Part shown: piece by piece, positions 53,551 through 64,000 of the stretch | Layout: each line of letters starts with the position of its first letter | Numbering within the stretch: the stretch's first letter is position 1 | Assembly: GCA_000467715.1 (NCBI GenBank) | Contig: AJFK01000385.1 | Location: 113,380-177,379, forward strand | Origin: Hysterium pulicare CBS 123377 | Lineage: Eukaryota; Ascomycota; Dothideomycetes; Hysteriales; Hysteriaceae | Direction of reading: 5' to 3' | DNA: 64,000 bases | Notes under the pieces: generated by a model | Databases searched by the model: none | What the model was told of the DNA's origin: nothing | Seen by the model: the letters and a program-made list of their open reading frames with translations, nothing else | Position numbers and translations under genes: made by a program

Positions 53551-54640
53551 CTAGAAACTGCGATCGGAGCAGCTAAAGCTAGGTAGTCCAGCAAACACTC
53601 TCTCACAGCTGATACGTTCATGTTGAGTGTGCTGACCAATTTGCAGTAACCTGGCGGCCACAGTCTTCCTCGTCTTCAAAATAGGAGGGCACCGACACCA
53701 ATCTTTCGTCACCGGGTTGGGACCGTAAATGTGTAAGAAGATCTTCTCAAACCCAGATGAAGCCCGGACGATTAGATTCCAAATGACGCTCGACCTGTCA
53801 AATTTTTCCAAGCCTGAGGCTTCCGACTGGAAAGAACTCGATATTGTATTCCCGGACCTCCCTTGACAATGACGACCTTCTCGAGTCGCAATGAAGCACG
53901 ATATGTTAGAGCCTTCCATGGTTCTAGGGTGCTCAACGTAGAAATAATTCGCATAGCAGACGGCGTTGATAGTGCTATCCCGAACTAGAATCCGCGTGTT
54001 AGTCATTCAATAGACTCTTTAGAGCGGAGGTTATCGTACCTAAGATTCGTCCCAATTATTGTCCTGCAAGTACTGTGCACCCATAACATCATCAGTGCGA
54101 CAATGTTGCTATCCTCGTCCCTAGCGCCGCTACGTAATGTCAGGAGTCCTGGAGGAGTAAGGGTCGTAACCCGTATTCGTCCCGATTGTTGTCTTGCGAG
54201 TACTGCGCATCCAGAACATCGTGCAGTGTGTCCATGTTGCTGTCTTCGCCCATGGAGCTACTAAGTATTGTAGAACATACACTGCTACTGGAGCTGAAGG
54301 CAAGTTCAGAGAGTCCTGAAATAAGTGCCTGACCCACAGCTGATCGGCTGGCTTAACGGGACGCGCGATCTGATACATGTTGCAGTGGACTGGACGGCGT
54401 CGAACATACTCCGACACTGGACTTCTAGACAAAAGACCAGTTTCCACCGAAGAATCGCAGGGTTGCTTCGTCAGGGCGAACATCTCGGCCTCTGTGGGCC
54501 AGACGATGGTCGGGAGGATGGGCGTGCCGTTCGTGAAGACCCATTTGTAGATCTCGTCACGGATCTCTCGCGGAATGGTGAGGAGGGTTGGACCCTCCTT
54601 GGGTGGCAGCAGAGGAAGAAGTTGAAGTGGGTGCGGATGT
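53551..54640 (-). pseudogene. Relic of a 2EXR/F-box-like fungal protein gene
   Basis: A minus-strand frame reads LLTIPREIRDEIYKWVF at about 54555-54605, the signature opening of the fungal 2EXR-type proteins, and stays open to 54130 without an upstream start codon. Further on, a frame at 53551-54006 has NAVCYANYFYVEHPRTM, which fits the family segment where the structural strand after the F-box-like helix ends. The parts are in different frames and separated by a duplicated block. These proteins are abundant and variable in filamentous fungi and their roles are mostly unknown. The copy has no intact frame. Confidence 0.5.
54034..54268. repeat. Tandem duplication, about 130-bp period
   Basis: The block ATTCGTCCCAATTATTGTCC at 54045 recurs as ATTCGTCCCGATTGTTGTCT at 54175. 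Matching continues through AAGTACTGTGCACCC with GAGTACTGCGCATCC and GTTGCTATCCTCG with GTTGCTGTCTTCG. It sits inside the 2EXR-like relic. Confidence 0.75.
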
Positions 54641-55299
54641 AATGAGGGAACGAGGTGGGAGTGTTAGTTAGGAGGCGCTTGGAGCCTGACTGCACAAGAT
54701 CCGCGCGGGGCAAGGCCAAACAATTCACATTCACCAGTCTCGAGCTTTCGGCTTCAGCAAACCGGTATTTTGAGGACAGGCTATTAATGCCGAACTTCTT
54801 ATTGGAAATGTGGCATCAAGTCATGTGCTATAATTACTCAAAGTAAAAGCCGTAACTACTGGAAGATCTCCTTGATATCGCCCCTCCCAACACTCTCAAG
54901 GAAACAAAAGCAAAATATAGCAGTCGGCGTATTTACAGTGTCTTCTCAGCACATGCGTTCTTTCCACCACTCCACAGACTTGTGAGTGTTCACGTGCTGA
55001 ATCGTAACAACTCGGTATTGAATTTGCGGAGCGGCAACGCTGTTCAACCTGATCGAATAAAGTCTTCGACGCCACCCCGAATCTTGACCATTTGAGACCA
55101 GCTCTGTGCTCTTGCATTGAAGGCGACGTGTTTGATCTGGCTTTAACAGTTAGCTGCGATGGCCATTATCCTTCGCAAGGTGGCTTACCGTGAATATATA
55201 TCTCGTTCCCCACCGAGTGCACATATCCATCGCCTCGGAGAGACCCAAAGCAGCAACCATTCAGTTGCAGTGCCAAAGTTTGCTGAAATCTTGTGACAC

Positions 55300-56560
55300 T
55301 CCACACGCGAGGCTCCTGAAGTTCCCTTGTCTACATCACGACCGCCGTCACGTTCAAAAGTACCACCGGAGCCGCCAGCGTAAGCTCCTCGGCCACTACG
55401 GCCAGACAAATCCGAGCCTTGGAACGCGTATTGATTCTGAGAGTTAAAATTGCGCAGAAGATTGGCAGTCGACTCCGGTGTAAATTTGTCGTTTCCGAGA
55501 CCAACTCGGATGGGTCGACCGGCAAGATCAAACCCATTCAATTTCTCTAACGCTTCCTTGGCTTGAATGGGGTCGCGATATCTAAATCGTTAGTACTGTA
55601 TTTGACGACTAAGTGGCAAGAAGGGATGTACTCACTGAAGGAAACCATATCCTTTGCTTCGGCCATGTTCTTCCTTCTAAAGCTGGACGAACTCAAGCTC
55701 GCCGAAGGGTTCGAAGACACTCTTGGCGGAGGTAGCTTGGTCGGTCGGTGGGGTGTCTCTGGTGGAGCACTAAGGTGGACCATGTTTTACCCAATGAGCT
55801 AGGCAATCGAAGGGGATCAGTCTTCGAGTGCCGTCCTTGCTCACCGGATAAAACATGGCCCATCCACAGCAGGCACACACTCCTCCGACCAAACGTCCAT
55901 GATTATAAAAAAAAAATCTGGAACAAGCATGCACCATCAACAAGTCCAGTCGCGTATCTTTGTCCGTCATGAGAGTAGCATCGATAACTCGACCGAATTG
56001 CTGGAAGAACCTCTGGAAGTCTTGGTTCCACAGTTACTTGTTCGTTCCTGTCCCTCGCGCGGAATAGCTCGCTTTGGGTCAATCTGCTCTACATGTTAGA
56101 CTAATTTGCGGATGAGGGAGGTAGATAGTGCTTACTATTTTTCCATCTTTACTACAGCACCATTTCAGACCAGTCTCTGCTTAATGGAAAATGTATGTTA
56201 CCAACATAGAGTCTGTGGAACGGAACGCCATTGTTGGCAGCTTGAGTGCCCCCTGTGTTGCGAACCTCTTCTGGCACACCCAGAAGCTTCTGGCCTGCCA
56301 GTTGCAGGGCTTTCTGAACGGACTCTTCATCCTTCAACTTGGTAGAACCCAGGTGAGGGTGAAGGTCAATGTAACCAGCTTTCCCATTTGGAACGAGTCA
56401 TGTTGCGATCCTTCACGATCTGAGCTTCTTTGACTGGGCCAGCTCTGCTAAAGAATTCTATGAGATCTTTAGTGCGGGCACGTGCAGCAAGCTGCTGAAT
56501 GTAGATGGTGCGCTTATTGCGCTCGTCTTCGGAGGTCTGTGGTGTCTTCTCAGGTGTCTC
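55300..56560 (-). pseudogene. Relic of an Rsd1/RBM39-type splicing factor gene
   Basis: Minus-strand pieces occur in the gene's order. RRM1 is marked by RTIYIQQLAARARTKDLIEF and GPVKEAQIVKDRN (56400-56540), and its end and the linker by LKDEESVQKALQLAGQKLLG and AANNGVPFHRLYVGNIHF (56190-56345). The second half of RRM2 reads VFEPFGELEFVQL-stop-KEE and then GRSKGYGFLQ (55640-55740). After a 54-nt intron with GTGAGT and ACTAACG signals comes [20 protein letters not shown], then [20 protein letters not shown] (55340-55580). The stop lies where a glutamine is expected (TAG for CAG). RRM2 is split by about 400 bp of foreign sequence. RBM39/Rsd1 proteins are nuclear splicing factors with a C-terminal U2AF-homology RRM, which is missing here. 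The intron shows that it is a DNA copy, not a processed pseudogene. Confidence 0.8.
55745..56105 (-). pseudogene. Hrp1-like RRM piece inserted in the Rsd1 relic
   Basis: Between the first strand of RRM2 (ends near 56165) and its helix (starts near 55745) the minus strand reads EQIDPKRAIPREGQERT. After a frame change it reads FQQFGRVIDATLMTDKDT (about 55950-56010). This is the linker and second RRM start of Hrp1/Nab4-type (hnRNP A/B-like) proteins, where KRAIPR precedes the RNP motif. The remaining insert (55750-55920) is unassigned. The insertion point is the matching position of another RRM. Confidence 0.55.
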
Positions 56561-56599
56561 AGTGGACTCTCTCTCCCTGTCTAGTCAAGGCCGGCATGT

Positions 56600-58509
56600 C
56601 TTCTCAACCCTAAAAATGATGTTAGCTAGACGCCGGATCTTTTGACTGGGTGTTTTACCTTGGGATTGTCTTAACCCAAGCAACGACCTGGTGGCTGGAT
56701 GGAAGGTTTGTCCATAAAAAACCCGCGAAAAATGCGCCGCATGGATTGTTTCAAACCATTTCATGCGAGTGGCGTGTAGTGAGCTGCACGAACGAGCACT
56801 GAAAATATAGTTAGCCCAGACCAAAACACTTAGGAGGAAGGTAACGGCATTACAGTTGCTGTAGTTTTTCAGTAGGAGCGGCCAGCCATTGATGCCAGGC
56901 GTAGGAGCTGAGACTGCCGGCTGGCTGGTATAATCCATATCGTGATCCATCTTTTGGAGAGCCAAATTGGCAGGCTCGATGAAGAGATCGAGGTGTGAGC
57001 CTGGCTAGACTTCACTGAGAAGTTTGTTAGCCTGTAACCCAGGGAACTTGGGTCAAAGCGGGAATACTTGAAGCACTCGTTGATAGCATGAAGGGGAGGA
57101 GTCAAGGAGGAAGCCAGTGGTGAGAGTGGATGAGGGATTTGTTAGACGAAAAGTTTGTGCGAGTCTTGTAGTGAGGCGAAAGCTAGAAGCGCTAAGCACT
57201 GGAATGCAAGCGAACGCTGCCTGAGCAATCACACAGATTACTGCCCTCTCGGTAGCTCCGGCTCTACTAGGCTTTGGACAGAATAATGGGAATCCTATCA
57301 CTGCCTGTAGCAATTGGCGCAGTTCGTCCGCAGTTCGCTTCGGCTCAGCTATTGAATGCATAATCTGCTCACGCCGAGAGCACATAGCTTGAGCACACCA
57401 TTGCGTTGCATGGTCTTATTCTCCTGCCTTGTTCGTGATAGACATTGATCAACAGAAAACTGCCTGTGCCAGATCAAGAGTAAGTGGCAAATAGAGACAT
57501 GCATTACAATATGTAAATGACTCCCAAATAGTCACTGGGAATGATAAGTTCATTCAGAATTCATTCTCGTGCCCCTTGGGTGGCTAAGTTCACGTAAAAA
57601 CGTGCAGCTTGTCAGTGACGTAGCTACCGCTGAATTCCCACCATGACACCATCGCCCTAGCCCCGCACGGTTTCCCAAGGCTCCAGCCCTAAAAGCTTGC
57701 AAGGGACGTCTATATAAATATAATATTTTGCTCAAAATGTCAGGAAAGTAGCTGTCGTTTAGCCCCGACTCCTTACGCACCGATCATTCAATGTTACTAA
57801 CCAATACTCACTCCTTGGGCGGCATGTATCTGGATCGGTGCCCTTTCCTTTTGTTTTTGTTAAATTCTAGGTTCGAGTAATGGATAGCCCAATTTCTTTC
57901 CTTTTTGTGCTTTATTGCTATTGAGGGCGGCTTGGTATGGATTTGAGGCCACATATTTACTGGTCATGCCCTCAATAAGCTGGAATAAGGATCTGACAAT
58001 CGCGCTCAGAGGGAAAGGCTTAAGTTACTATCTTGTGGCAAAATCCTTGAAGAGAGGATGGAAACTGAAGGATTTATCTTATTAAATTTTCTCGTCACAG
58101 TTATTCTAGGCCTTAAAGCCCTTTCATGCCTCCTGCTAGACTTCCGCTCATATACTACGTTACCGACGCTGGCACGATGTACATGTTGTTACAGGATGTA
58201 TTATTCAGCTAAGCATGCTAACTCATTATGTTTCCAGCTCTCCACTCCCAACCCCTCGCTTTCAAGCGTCCCTATTGCCCAACACGTGCCACTTCAAGGT
58301 GGCAGAAGCCACAGCAAAACTCCGACGAGCGCGCGCCGCAATTTCATAAGCCTAATAGTATATTAGTGATATCCTCGCAGTGTCTAAAGAGTCTGTGGGC
58401 TATACCCGAAGGCGCAACAAACCAGCCCAACCTTCTTCCTTCTTCTCCTTCTCTTCTTCTTCTTCTTCCGGCTAGTGTATCATTATGTCAGCTACCTTAT
58501 TCTAGACTG
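56600..58509. other. Gene-free stretch downstream of the relic region
   Basis: Minus-strand frames at 56585-56965 and 57053-57385 have no recognisable motif. The part 57500-58200 is AT-rich with no gene, RNA or repeat that I can support. Confidence 0.4.
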
Positions 58510-58824
58510 ATGTCCTTCGAGACTGATGAAGAGCTCTCCATGTATGATATGACATATGAGGAAGCGCGGAGGACCTACGATTGTGCAGAGGAGGTGGTAT
58601 CGGGTGCTGGGGTTACCAGCGGGGTCACCGGAGGTGTCTGCCATTTCTGTCTACGTCGAATTGTTAGCAGCTGCTATCCAGATTCAGAGCTGTGGAGGAA
58701 GGTGATTTGCAGAAGGGTAGACAGTCCAGCAGCTGTCAATGAAGATGTACGATTGCTGGGAACCGGTGCGAACGATATCTGTGGCTTGGAGCACAATTCG
58801 TTCCGACACTGTGGAGCGACTTGA
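58510..58824 (+). other. Uncertain 104-codon open frame
   Basis: From the ATG at 58510 the frame reads MSFETDEELSMYDMTYEEAR and later VCHFCLRRIVSSC, with acidic and cysteine-containing parts. It ends with TGA at 58824. A CTTCTTCTTCTTC leader lies just upstream. No family is recognised and the end looks random, so it may be a remnant. Confidence 0.3.
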
Positions 58825-59600
58825 AATACGAGGAAGATGTATGGCTGAGGCTGGGATATCTTACTTCGCTGTAGTGCTAATGTGCACTTCCGGCTTGTTG
58901 TTGGTATGGGATGCGTGCTCGGAGCGACGTTGATATAGTTAGGTTGATTCTATAGTCTATAATCAGCAGGTTTCTTTCTATACGCTTTGAAGCCAGCGTC
59001 GAATTGGGAAGACAAGAAGTTGATGACAGAATCGTTGCAGAGTGATGTGTTTCAGCCTTGTGTTAGGTCGTGAAGCTCAAACTGAGTCGTGATACGAATA
59101 TAGGAGATAGAAACGATGTAATGTCGAAACCGGTTAGGACGGAAAGAGGAGGGTTTACTCACTGATGTGGCAGATGATGTTGTGGTTGAGAAGAAATCGA
59201 GAGCGCAGCACATGCGAAATTATGTCGGAATAATAAATGCCAAGAAAATGAATACCACCTTCACCTACATCGGAGATTTCTCTTTGGAGCACCGACGTAA
59301 TATATCTTTATTATTTGTAACACCCATAGCGAGACCTTGTAGTGGTTCGGCCCTTTTAGCAAATTCATAATACCATATACAGCCTTGAGATATGGATTAA
59401 ACCAGGATTGGTAGTTTCAGGCGAATATCATATTCGTACACAAACCGCAAACTTGGATTCATTATCCACAAAGATTGATTTTTTCAGCATGCCTCTCAAG
59501 ACCGCCCTCTCCTCACTCAGCTTTGACGGTATCCCGCGTCATGATCTCCTCAACCCACCTGAGTAGATATCTACACACTTACTTATCAATTCTCTTCTCC
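58825..59600. other. Intergenic region upstream of the SAP-like pair
   Basis: About 780 bp with no supported gene. The part just before 59601 is the 3' end of the first SAP-like gene. Confidence 0.4.
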
Positions 59601-60815
59601 CTACTCATCTCGAGCACTTCCACCCAGAAGGCTACCATCGTTCATTATAGCCATAACCCAGTCATCTTTAATTTGAGCCTCATAGACCCTCCTAGCCTCT
59701 CTCTTCCTTTCATCCTCCACGTGTGCACGGTATGCTCCGAAAATTCCTGACAGCTGTTCGAGGGCCCAATAGTGCTCGGCGCTTGTGTAATCACCGTGAA
59801 GATCGAAATGATCAAAGAAACCATTGATCTTTTGTCTGACAAAGTCGCTCATTGGATAGCGATGTTCGGCAACCCCAGTCGAAGGAGGAGGAGCGGTGCG
59901 GGTAGTGGTATCGGAAGTATTGACGTTGACGCCGGCTTGTTGCTGATTGTCCGGTGCATTGCCAATTGATAGTTTGCCTCTACACTTTTCGGCAAGGCTG
60001 GGCTGGAGATTAGGAATTGTAGTATGAGTGTTGGTGGCAGCGACGTCATACTGCTGCTCTTCCTTTTTTGCGTCGTTGCCATCATTGTCCGAAGCTTCCG
60101 GTGACAAGACGACCATATTGGTTGATTTAGCTCGCGGTGGCATTTCAAGGCCTGGAATCGTAAAAGTTGAGATTGTAGACGGTGAAATGGGTAAGACGTG
60201 TTGTCCAGTAGTTGGAGCTGGGTGTAATTCAGTGTTGATGCCACCTTCTGGTGTGTTTGCTGGCAGCTGTACAGCTGACTGCGCGATTGTTCTTGATGGG
60301 GTCGCATTCTGCGAAGCACGAAAACTGTCCAAGCTCTTCTCTCTGCACTCCTCTTCGCTCGTTTGTGTGGTATTTGGATAGGAGGGATTTTGTCCTTGAT
60401 CGAATTCATCCAGGAACCTCCCCATTTCAACCCAAGTAGTGAACCTTGTACAGTCGAGATCGCGCATCTTCAGTGCTGTCTCTAGTTCGGCCACTGTGAA
60501 GTTGTTACCCCAATCCTCTTTTGACCAGCATTGTTGGAGTTTGTCGATTATGTGGGCCTTAGCAAACGGATGTCGGATGATAATAGCACCTGAAGCTGAT
60601 CGGGTCGCGTTCATTGGAGTTAGAACATTTTGAGATGGAGCCTGAGCGTGTGAAGCTGAGTTTGCGTTGGTTGAGAGGAATAGATGGCGGTGCGAGCTTG
60701 TGGCTGCATCATCTAATATCATTTAGCATTTATGGTCATTTGGCCTGTATGAGAAGATGCAAGATCTACCATGACTCCTCGGGTTGCCCGTCCCTTTGTT
60801 CGCTTTAGGTGGCAT
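59601..60815 (-). CDS. SAP-like motif protein 1
   Basis: Exon 1 (60815-60770) begins MPPKANKGTGNPRSH. A 57-nt intron (GTAGAT donor, TGCTAAATG branch, ATATTAG acceptor) is followed by exon 2 (60712-59601), giving 385 residues. The join is in frame. Residues about 80-125 hold NNFTVAELETALKMRDLD and then MGRFLDEFDQGQNPSYP. This helix-loop-helix with a Leu-rich first helix and RDLD turn resembles a SAP motif (DNA-binding, chromatin-linked). The middle is Thr/Ser/Pro-rich. The C-terminus (about 290-350) is a helical region starting DFVRQKINGFFDHFDLHGDY with aligned partners in protein 2. There is no signal peptide. A nuclear, DNA-associated role is inferred only from the SAP likeness. It pairs with the paralog 640 bp upstream on the same strand. 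Confidence 0.82.
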
Positions 60816-61452
60816 GGCTTGATCGCAAGTTGTGTACCTAATTAATTGGTGTGGTTGGAGATGGTGGTTGGAGTTAGTGACGGAAGATGGTTCTGGACTT
60901 AAAAGTCAAAAGCAACCAATATATATTTTATAAGAACTGCTTATAGAGTCGCAGTGGTTGAGAGTAGTTGTTGTGCGCCTGCTGGTCAGTGGTGCAGTGG
61001 AAGCAGAATTGGAGCGGAGTTTAAAAACCACGCGATCTGAGAGAATCCCAGATTCGCCCTAGGCTGTGGCAAACTTTGAGAGCGTAGTAATGTGATTCAA
61101 GGGTTGTGGTACTCAGTGATTCAGTAGAGTCAATTGTATATTCGCTTATGAAAGACCATTTATGAGCCTATCTAGGTATTCACGAAGATTAGTAAGGCTT
61201 AATGTCCGAGAACTGACAACGTCAGCTAGAAAGAATTTCTGGTGAAGATGTCATGTGGGAGCTTTGTACTAAGATCTTTTGAACCGAACTTTGATAGACT
61301 GGAAAATCATGCCTGGCAGGGAAAACGTATATCACCCACAAAATGAATATGACATCAGTCCACCAATGTAGTAGTCGACTACAATGACACGGCATGCTGA
61401 ACCCGGAGATAATAGGAGAGGTAACAATTGTAGCTAGCCACAAAGTGACGCT
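60816..61452. other. Spacer between the SAP-like genes
   Basis: About 640 bp holding the promoter of gene 1 and the 3' end of gene 2; no other feature is supported. Confidence 0.5.
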
Positions 61453-62576
61453 CTATTCTTGCCGTCCTTTAGCCTTGCCCGTGTAGGTAGTTGGCGTTTG
61501 CTTCCCATCTGAAACTTCCGTATCCCTGTTTTGAATAATCTCGAACATTCCCTCATTCGTTTGTGTATCTCTCTCTCCCTCATCGTCCGCAAAGTAACTA
61601 GCGTCGTCATCTAGCAGGCTCCGGTCCGTCAAAGAGTCGGTGATAGGGTCTTGCTCGTCGATCTGTGTCTCGTAAGACCGAGCTAAAGCTTTGAATGCCT
61701 TAATAACATTCATGTGCTCTTTATGGGTATGTGCTTCCTGCATCAGTCGAAAAGTATCAAAAATTTGATCTTTCGTCGCCTCTTTTACGGAATATCTTGC
61801 CTGTGATAAGGAACACATAGTTTCCACACGCTTTGGGGTACCATGAGTGTCGTTCGTTTCCGCAATGGGGCGCTTGCCGAGCGCGCTGATTGGAAAGGTT
61901 GGTGCGATGTTTGATGTTGCTTCTGCGGGGGGTAGAGCAAACGAAATTTGGGCTTGTAGTAATCCGGGGAGCTGCCTGGATACCAGTTGCTGCAACTTGT
62001 GTTGAAGATAAGGAACGCTTGTAAGTACGCGTACGCTTATATGAAGCATCCCATGAAGGGTATGATGGGTTATTTCCCTTGTCGTAGTCGTCGAGAAAGT
62101 CGCTCATTTGTTTATTTTTCTGGAACTTGGAAGGATCTAGTCCCCGTAGGCGCAACGCACTCGAGAGCTTGTCTACCTTGAACCCGGCTAGCCAAGTGCT
62201 GCTCTTCCGACTCTTGAGTAGTCTCGCCTTCTCCTTCTGCGTCAGGGTCGTGTTGCTCGTCGTGGCCGAGGCGATGTTCGATACTGAGCTTGAAGCATCA
62301 TTGGCTTGAGGGGTACTAGTCGTACCATTTTCGTTCGAGGGAGAATCCATTGCAGCAGAAGTACCGCGGGTGGCAGGCTGCGCTGGCGTGCCCGGCACCA
62401 CCGAAGTAGCTGGACCTGGCATGGGGACATTTGGAGATCGTGGGGTCCTCGTACCCGCAGTATTCGGAGGCTTCTTACCTGGACGAATGTAAGCAACAAA
62501 TCCAATTACCTCGAATGTTGAATGAAATACCTAGAGTACCGCATTTAGCGGTTTGTTCGGTACTCTTCGGTGGCAT
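61453..62576 (-). CDS. SAP-like motif protein 2, paralog of protein 1
   Basis: Exon 1 (62576-62540) encodes MPPKSTEQTAKC. A 61-nt intron (GTACTC donor, GTCCAG acceptor) follows and exon 2 starts at 62478, mirroring the structure of gene 1. Residues about 105-150 hold WLAGFKVDKLSSALRLRGLD and then MSDFLDDYDKGNNPSYP, closely matching the SAP-like part of protein 1. Around 62030-61930 the frame changes. Either a second intron (candidates begin GTACGC or GTACTT near 62033 and end TACAAG or CCGCAG) or a frameshift joins it to the last part. That part is clearly coding (ISALGKRPIAETNDTHGTPK, DQIFDTFRLMQEAHTHKE) and ends in KAKGRQE at 61453. The last helical region aligns with that of protein 1. Product about 330 residues. 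The function is unknown. Confidence 0.75.
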
Positions 62577-64000
62577 TCTGGTATGCTCTAAATCATTATT
62601 AGCAAGTTTGCTTTGAGAATGTTATAGTCCAGTAGAACCATGGGTAGAATTCCGAAGGAGACGGGGTCACAACACCTTTGCGGCTTCGCTTCTCTTTTGC
62701 GAGCTGGAGCCAGAGCACGCTGAAATCGGACGCGAAGAGGTGCGGCAAAGTCGTAGATCTTGCCGTAACGAAGCCGCGTCTTCGACTTCAAAGGAACTAG
62801 AAATATGACTTACTAGTTTGTGTTAATGCCGCAGTTGGTGGAGATATGGTTGGGTTGTGGCGGGGAGACCAAAAGAAAATACAAAATACAAAAGTTGCAG
62901 AACTTCAAATCCAGATGGCCGCAATTACATCACCCAAGCTATCTAGGGTCTTAGCGTAGATCTTGATGCTGCCATATCTGTTCATTCTTTTCCCTGAGGA
63001 GCATTTTTTCGCGATGAAATTGAAATACTTCTCACCCAATTCAGCCCAAGCAATTAGATCTTAGTAATTATCCTCCAAATTCACATTTACCAGAACATGG
63101 AAAATAAGCAGGGAGAATCTACGAGGAGTCTTGTTCATCCCATGAAGCAATATTTTTTGATTTCTTATATCGTACCTTAATTTTGAATCCCAATTGCCTC
63201 TCCCACCTGGCATCGTTTCCGACTTCCCTTTCTCAGCATCCTTGGTCTCCGCCTCCGCTTCCTCCTTACGTCTTTTTTCCCTAATGTCGCTAGTGGTGTC
63301 CAGGTGATGGTGTGGCCCGTGATTACTTCTTCAATTTAGATGCGACTATATGTTGCTTCCTGGCCCTGCTTTTATAAGTCCTTTCTCTATCTCTAACCCC
63401 AGTCGGAGCTAAGAAAATGTAATCTCTATACCTCGGATAGGAGAGAATAGTGGAAAAGGAGCCTGGCGCTGAGTAGAGATTCAGAAGGTGTCACGGCCTT
63501 TAAGATGCTTAATGTTCAAAACAAGGGATCTCCCTGGTATCATTCCATGATTCTCGACCGTAAACTCCGAGGCCTATGATACAGTAGGCAGCAAAGAAAC
63601 ACTCCCAAATCACCCCCCAATCCCTCACCTCCTCTCACCCCCGTTCCCACAGCTTCATCCGACCCCCTTCGGCCTGTGGTTCTTCCAAGGGCTCTGGACA
63701 ACGGGTCGGGCCGCCGACCGCGATTCTGACGTTGCCCAGCGTACCCTTACTCACCCGAAGGCCTCGGAGGGGTTACCATGATCGAGGGGATCTTCCCCAA
63801 ATCTTCTTCCTTCTATACAAGCATTGTGTCAGCTACTGTGTACGACGGCGTGCTCACGTGGCTTTGGATCAGATTGGTGAACGGCGTTAATGGAAGGTGA
63901 GGGAGGTATGCAGAGGATAACTGGTATGATATAATATGGTTATATTACGTACGGGGAAAAAAATGAGATAGGCCTCCTGAGGAGGCGGCGGCGGCGGCGG
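62577..64000. other. Intergenic region at the right edge
   Basis: It contains the promoter of SAP-like gene 2 and about 1.2 kb without a supported gene. It ends in a GGC triplet run (63982-64000) cut by the window edge. Confidence 0.45.

Noticed and set aside
63982-64000. GGC triplet run as a coding repeat
   Set aside because: Cut by the window edge; no frame can be judged.

Overview
The window is nuclear DNA of a filamentous ascomycete (Pezizomycotina). Its introns are 48-66 nt long, with GTANGT-type donors and CTRAC-like branch points. It also carries a U6 snRNA gene, a three-exon DHA1-type MFS transporter and relics of recognisable fungal housekeeping genes. The class within Pezizomycotina cannot be fixed from the sequence; Leotiomycetes is only a guess.

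Layout. A disordered coiled-coil protein gene (2.6-4.6 kb) is followed by a decayed direct-repeat array (about 5.4-12.4 kb) whose units each carry a promoter-like CACGTG plus TATA segment. An MFS transporter gene (12.7-14.4 kb) closes the ordinary part. From 15.3 to 44.7 kb lie nine paralogous genes of one family that I do not recognise (called A to I here). They share a C-terminal helical module with two motifs: L-x-x-H-P followed by a small E/A helix, then A-P-H-L followed by a run of Leu/Ile/Val ending near a Pro. Five members (A, B, D, E, F) also have an N-terminal chromo-like module, twice in B. Member E is truncated and member I is the C-module alone. A 63-aa spliced small gene sits inside the cluster, and U6 lies in a 7.8-kb stretch without protein genes.

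From 46.5 to 57 kb the sequence is mostly a graveyard: a roughly 280-bp imperfect palindrome, local direct duplications, and broken minus-strand pieces of a Rim15/Cek1-type kinase, a 2EXR-like protein, and an Rsd1/RBM39-type splicing factor interrupted by an Hrp1-like RRM piece. A Ded1 helicase fragment at 25.7 kb belongs to the same class. From 59.6 to 62.6 kb are two paralogous genes with a SAP-like motif, both starting MPPK and both with an intron 12-15 codons after the start.

No transposase, reverse transcriptase, PKS/NRPS, HET or tRNA gene was recognised. The members of the A-I family lack signal peptides. Several have acidic and basic low-complexity tails and chromo-like N-termini, so a nuclear role is possible, but this is inference. 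The combination of lineage-type gene amplification, SAP-like paralogs and housekeeping-gene fragments suggests an accessory, fast-evolving chromosomal region.
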